Positions 61,156 to 64,000 of a stretch of DNA of 64,000 nucleotides are shown one piece after another. Positions within the stretch are counted from its first letter, which is position 1, and each line of letters starts with the position of its first letter. Where the stretch lies: contig NZ_FNSM01000001.1 in the NCBI RefSeq assembly GCF_900105415.1, positions 3,138,501 through 3,202,500 of the forward strand, in the 5' to 3' direction. The stretch comes from Streptomyces sp. TLI_105. Lineage in GTDB: Bacteria; Actinomycetota; Actinomycetes; Streptomycetales; Streptomycetaceae. The notes beneath the pieces were generated by a model. The model did no database searches, was not told the DNA's origin, and saw only the letters and a list, made by a program, of their open reading frames with translations. Both the position numbers and the translations under genes were made by a program.

Positions 61156-61698
61156 ATGAGCGAGCCGAACCCATACGCGGACGGTGAGTACAAGTGGGGT
61201 CCGGGGCAGCAGGGCGGGACGCCCGGGAGCCCGGCGTACGGATATCCGCAGGACGCGACGCCCGGGTACGGGTACCCGCAGACGCCGCCGCCCTACCAGC
61301 CGACCCTGCCGGGTGGCGTGCCGGTGCCGCCGCAGCACGGGCCCGCGGGCGGGGGCGCGCCGGTGCTGAGCCTCGGTGACATCACCGTGGTCGGCGACCA
61401 GATCATCACGCCGGCCGGCAACATGCCGCTCAAGGGCGCCGTGTGGAACGCGATGGACATGTCGCGGACCGAGGAGAAGATGCCCACCGTGGCGATCGTC
61501 CTCGCCGTGATCTTCTTCCTCTTCTGCCTGCTCGGCCTGCTGTTCCTGCTGATGAAGGAGAAGAGCACGACGGGCTTCATCCAGGTCACGGTGACCAGCG
61601 GCGGGCGCCACCACTCGACGATGATCCCGGCGACGGGCCCGGACACGTTCCACTGGGTCATGGGGCAGCTGAACTACGCGCGCTCGCTGAGCGTGTGA
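61156..61698 (+). CDS. Membrane protein with Gly/Pro/Tyr-rich N-terminus
   Basis: The 180-residue protein starts with a disordered cytoplasmic tail of about 70 residues with repeats YGYPQ/PGYGYPQTPPPYQP. A compact segment (LSLGDITVVGDQIITPAGNMPL) follows, then one membrane helix at about 108-132 (VAIVLAVIFFLFCLLGLLFLLM). The C-terminal part is a short domain (GFIQVTVTSGGRHHSTMIPATGPDTFHWVMGQLNYARSL). I do not know the family well. Its position after sdhB is probably independent, given the terminator. Confidence 0.7.
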   Translation: MSEPNPYADGEYKWGPGQQGGTPGSPAYGYPQDATPGYGYPQTPPPYQPTLPGGVPVPPQHGPAGGGAPVLSLGDITVVGDQIITPAGNMPLKGAVWNAMDMSRTEEKMPTVAIVLAVIFFLFCLLGLLFLLMKEKSTTGFIQVTVTSGGRHHSTMIPATGPDTFHWVMGQLNYARSLSV

Positions 61699-61707
61699 CG
61701 CGCGGCG

Positions 61708-62004
61708 TCAGCCCCCGACGAGCGGGACGAGTCTGAGGAACACGACCTCGGTCTCCGGGTCCACCGTCACCGTCTCGTCGAGCTCCTCGACCTGACGGTC
61801 GCCCACCAGGACCAGGAAGCCGTTACGCCCGAAGGCCTCGACGGCCCGGGCGAAGGCCTCTTCGTGAGAGGCGTGGGCCGTCTCGTGCTCGACCCTGCGG
61901 CGGATCAGCTCCCGCAGGGTGAGCCGTTCTTCCGTGACGGGCAGGCGGGGGCCGGCCGTGCGGCCCCCCGTGGTCGTCTCGTCGACGAAGGTCACCGTTC
62001 CCAT
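61708..62004 (-). CDS. Small conserved hypothetical protein
   Basis: The 98-residue cytoplasmic protein has LPVTEERLTLRELIRRRVEHETAHASHEEAFARAVEAFGRNGFLVLVGDRQVEELDE and an acidic-to-hydrophobic C-terminus. It ends 9 bp from the convergent membrane-protein gene. I see no catalytic motif. ATG (62004) is preferred to an upstream in-frame ATG because of family-like N-terminus length; evidence for the start is weak. Confidence 0.6.
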   Translation of the reverse strand: MGTVTFVDETTTGGRTAGPRLPVTEERLTLRELIRRRVEHETAHASHEEAFARAVEAFGRNGFLVLVGDRQVEELDETVTVDPETEVVFLRLVPLVGG

Positions 62005-62091
62005 GCCGGGGAGCGTACGGGCCGGCACTGACAGGGCCCGGCCGCCGACGGGCTCAGGCGTGCCGGACGAGCACAGGCATGCCGGACGGGC

Positions 62092-62655
62092 TCAGGCGTG
62101 CCAGGACTGGGCGGTGCCGCCCGCCTCCGCCTCGACCATGATCCGGCGCAGCATGCCGTTGAGCAGGTCGCGTTCCTCCGGGGTGAGGACGCCGAGCAGC
62201 CGGTACTCCTCGTGGCCGAGGACGTCCATCGCGCCGAGCCAGGTCTCGCGGCCGGAGGCGGTGAGTTCGACGACGACCCGGCGGCGGTCGGTCGTGGACT
62301 GGGTGCGGCGGACGAAGCCGCGCTTCTCCAGGGCGTCGAGGCGCCCGGAGACGGAGGCGGGGGCCAGGTCGAGGTCCTGGGCGAGCTCGGAGGGGGCGGC
62401 GCTGCCGCCGCGCCCCGCGAGCTTGTGGAGGGTGTCGAACTCGTGGCGTTCCAGGTCGAAGTCGACGAGGGACTGCTCCCTGACCCGGCGCAGGTGGACC
62501 GAGAGTTTCTTCATCCGGGTGACCGCGCCTTCGACGACGGGGTCGAGGCCGGGCAGGACGGGCTGCCAGCGCTCGACGTGCCCGTCGGTCCAGTCGCGCG
62601 GTGCGTGGGGTGCGCGGGATTCGCGGGGGGCACGCGGTTCCTCGGGGTGTGCCAT
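62092..62655 (-). CDS. MarR-family transcriptional regulator
   Basis: The 187-residue regulator has a winged helix at about 60-145 (FDTLHKLAGRGGSAAPSELAQDLDLAPASVSGRLDALEKRGFVRRTQSTTDRRRVVVELT) flanked by dimerisation helices. The N-terminal 35 residues are Arg/Pro/Ala-rich. ATG lies 6 nt after TACGAT (leftward, 62667-62662), a leaderless layout. It is divergent from an MFS transporter; a large dyad lies in the 85-bp shared promoter. Confidence 0.9.
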   Translation of the reverse strand: MAHPEEPRAPRESRAPHAPRDWTDGHVERWQPVLPGLDPVVEGAVTRMKKLSVHLRRVREQSLVDFDLERHEFDTLHKLAGRGGSAAPSELAQDLDLAPASVSGRLDALEKRGFVRRTQSTTDRRRVVVELTASGRETWLGAMDVLGHEEYRLLGVLTPEERDLLNGMLRRIMVEAEAGGTAQSWHA

Positions 62656-62694
62656 GGGGTGATCGTACGTCGGCGGGGCGCCGTTCTCCCCGGA

Positions 62695-62733
62695 AGTATT
62701 TCGTTGACGAATTATTCGGCACCGAAATACTCT
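62695..62733. promoter_or_regulatory. MarR operator and MFS promoter
   Basis: Perfect arms AGTATTTCG (62695-62703) and CGAAATACT (62723-62731) enclose two smaller dyads, TTCGT-TG-ACGAA and TTCGG-CA-CCGAA. The MFS promoter TTGACG (62704-62709), 18-nt spacer, TACTCT (62728-62733) is buried inside, with the ATG 7 nt later. A bound MarR dimer pair would occlude it. Confidence 0.75.
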
Positions 62734-62740
62734 GCGGTCC

Positions 62741-63964
62741 ATGTCCGCTGCCCCCGTGCGTCCCGTCACGCCCCCAGCCGTCCCCCACCCCCTGCGCACC
62801 CGCCCCTTCCGCCTCCTCTTCACCGGCCGTGCCCTCTCCCTCCTCGGCGACGCCGCCATCCCCGCCGCCCTCGCCCTCGCCGTCCTGGAGGCCACCGGCT
62901 CCACCTCGGCGCTCGCCCTGGTCCTCGGCTGCGCGATGGTCCCCAAACTGCTCCTGCTGCCCCTGGGAGGCGTCGCCGGGGACCGCTTCGACGCCCGCAC
63001 GGTCGCGCTCACCACGGACCTCGTACGCTGCGCCACCCAGCTCCTCGTCGGCGTCCAGCTCCTCGGCGGCGCCCCCAGCCTCGCCGTCCTCGCGGTCGCC
63101 GAGGCCCTCGGCGGCGCCGCCGGAGCCTTCGCCATGCCGACCGGCTCGCCGCTCGTGAAGGGCACGGTGCCGGAGGAGGCCCTGCACCGGGCCAACGCCG
63201 CGATGGGCGTCGCCCAGAGCGCCACCCGCCTCGCGGGACCCGCGCTCGCCGGCACCCTGGTCCTGACCGTCGGCCCCGGCTGGGCGTTCGTCCTGGACGC
63301 GGCCACCTTCGCCGTCAGCGCCCTGCTCCTGACCGCCGTACGGGTGAAGCGGGTCCCGGTCCCGCGCCGCTCGCTCCGCGCAGACCTCGCCGAGGGCTGG
63401 CAGGAGGTCCGCTCCCGGGACTGGTACTGGACCAGCCTCATCGGCCACAGCGCCTGGAACGGCGCCGCCGCCGTCCTGATGACCCTCGGCCCCGCCATCG
63501 CCGTGGACCGGCTCGGCGGCGGCACCACCTGGGTCGTCCTCCTCCAGGTCGGCGCCGTCGGCTTCCTCCTCGGGACGCTGCTCGCCGACCGGGCCCGCCC
63601 CCGGCGCCCGGTCCTGACCGCGAACCTCGGCCTCGCCACGTACGCGCTGCCGCTGGTGCTGCTCGCCCTCGCCGCGCCCGCGCCGGTGACGATCGCGGCG
63701 TACGGGCTCGCGCAGGCGGGGCTCGGCTTCCTCTCGCCCGTCTGGCAGACCGCCGTCCAGCGCGCGGTGCCCGCCCACGCGCTCGCCCGGGTCACCTCGT
63801 ACGACTGGCTGCTCTCGCTCGCCGCGATGCCCCTGGGGTACGCCCTCGCCCCGCTCGCCGCCTCGGCCTGGGGCCCTCAGGTCCCGCTCCTCGCCGCCGC
63901 GGTGGCGGTGGGCGGCTGCTGCGCGGGGACGGCGCTGGTGCCGGGGGTGAGGCGGTTCAGGTAG
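62741..63964 (+). CDS. MFS transporter (enterobactin/multidrug exporter-like)
   Basis: The 407-residue protein has 12 predicted membrane helices, FRLLFTGRALSLLGDAAIPAALALAVLE at helix 1, a GVAGDRFDARTVALTTDL motif A-like loop, and LADRARPRRPVLTANLGLA after helix 8. Such proteins export siderophores or drugs; the substrate is unknown. It is divergent from and presumably repressed by the MarR protein. The ATG follows a strong leaderless-type promoter. Confidence 0.88.
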   Translation: MSAAPVRPVTPPAVPHPLRTRPFRLLFTGRALSLLGDAAIPAALALAVLEATGSTSALALVLGCAMVPKLLLLPLGGVAGDRFDARTVALTTDLVRCATQLLVGVQLLGGAPSLAVLAVAEALGGAAGAFAMPTGSPLVKGTVPEEALHRANAAMGVAQSATRLAGPALAGTLVLTVGPGWAFVLDAATFAVSALLLTAVRVKRVPVPRRSLRADLAEGWQEVRSRDWYWTSLIGHSAWNGAAAVLMTLGPAIAVDRLGGGTTWVVLLQVGAVGFLLGTLLADRARPRRPVLTANLGLATYALPLVLLALAAPAPVTIAAYGLAQAGLGFLSPVWQTAVQRAVPAHALARVTSYDWLLSLAAMPLGYALAPLAASAWGPQVPLLAAAVAVGGCCAGTALVPGVRRFR

Positions 63965-63983
63965 GGCTGTCAGTGGGGTCCTC

Positions 63984-64000
63984 TACCGTCGGGAGCATGG
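63984..64000 (+). other. Promoter and first codon of a gene running off the window
   Basis: TACCGT (63984-63989), 7 nt, then ATG (63997-63999) repeats the leaderless layout seen elsewhere. Only one codon is inside the window, so nothing can be said of the product. Confidence 0.35.

Overview
The window is about 70% GC, is densely coded on both strands with strong GC bias at third codon positions, and carries the AfsQ1/AfsQ2/SigQ locus, chromosomal succinate dehydrogenase and many Streptomyces-type regulators and secreted proteins. It is almost certainly the core chromosome of a Streptomyces. From memory the gene order follows S. coelicolor from about SCO4920 down to about SCO4855. That synteny is recalled, not computed here.

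Layout. 0-12.6 kb: DeoR-family regulator (cut by the window edge), LpdA-like quinone reductase, gamma-glutamylcyclotransferase-like protein, purine nucleoside phosphorylase, phosphohexomutase-family enzyme (probable phosphopentomutase), PH-domain membrane protein, class F sortase with a secreted partner, then deoC and two aldehyde dehydrogenase genes, one half-length. 12.7-21.7 kb: TerD-domain protein, two small secreted proteins, uridine kinase-like protein, and sigQ/afsQ1/afsQ2/afsQ3 lying between two large GC-rich palindromic repeats, then VanZ and PspC proteins. 21.8-31.1 kb: adenosine deaminase, GNAT, hydrolase, LysR/MFS pair, L,D-transpeptidase, SigG-like sigma factor, STAS, HAD and HEAT-like proteins. 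31.2-38.2 kb: deoA, cdd, two permeases, ATPase and a BMP-type lipoprotein, forming a nucleoside uptake and catabolism operon. 38.6-47.0 kb: M20 amidohydrolase and a nonulosonic (sialic/Kdn-like) acid cluster with NeuB, a CMP-sugar synthetase-phosphatase fusion, two polysialyltransferase-like proteins and two further glycosyltransferase-like proteins. 47-57.5 kb: MerR, LysE, methylmalonyl-CoA mutase-type large subunit, second L,D-transpeptidase, ECF sigma with membrane partner, GH20 hexosaminidase, OHCU-decarboxylase-like protein. 57.6-64 kb: sdhCDAB, small proteins, divergent MarR/MFS pair, and the first codon of another gene.

How the genes work together. Nucleosides enter by BMP/ABC transport and are deaminated (Add, Cdd). 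They are phosphorolysed (purine nucleoside phosphorylase, DeoA), isomerised (mutase) and cleaved by DeoC. Acetaldehyde is probably oxidised by the ALDH pair. The strongest new signal is a shared 12-bp palindrome, CTACGCGCGTAG, at the promoters of six of these scattered units (near 3189, 9271, 23049, 32494, 37047, 38292). It defines a nucleoside regulon and recurs at no other intergenic region I scanned. Many promoters also show a TAnnnT box 6-7 nt before the start codon, which suggests widespread leaderless transcription.
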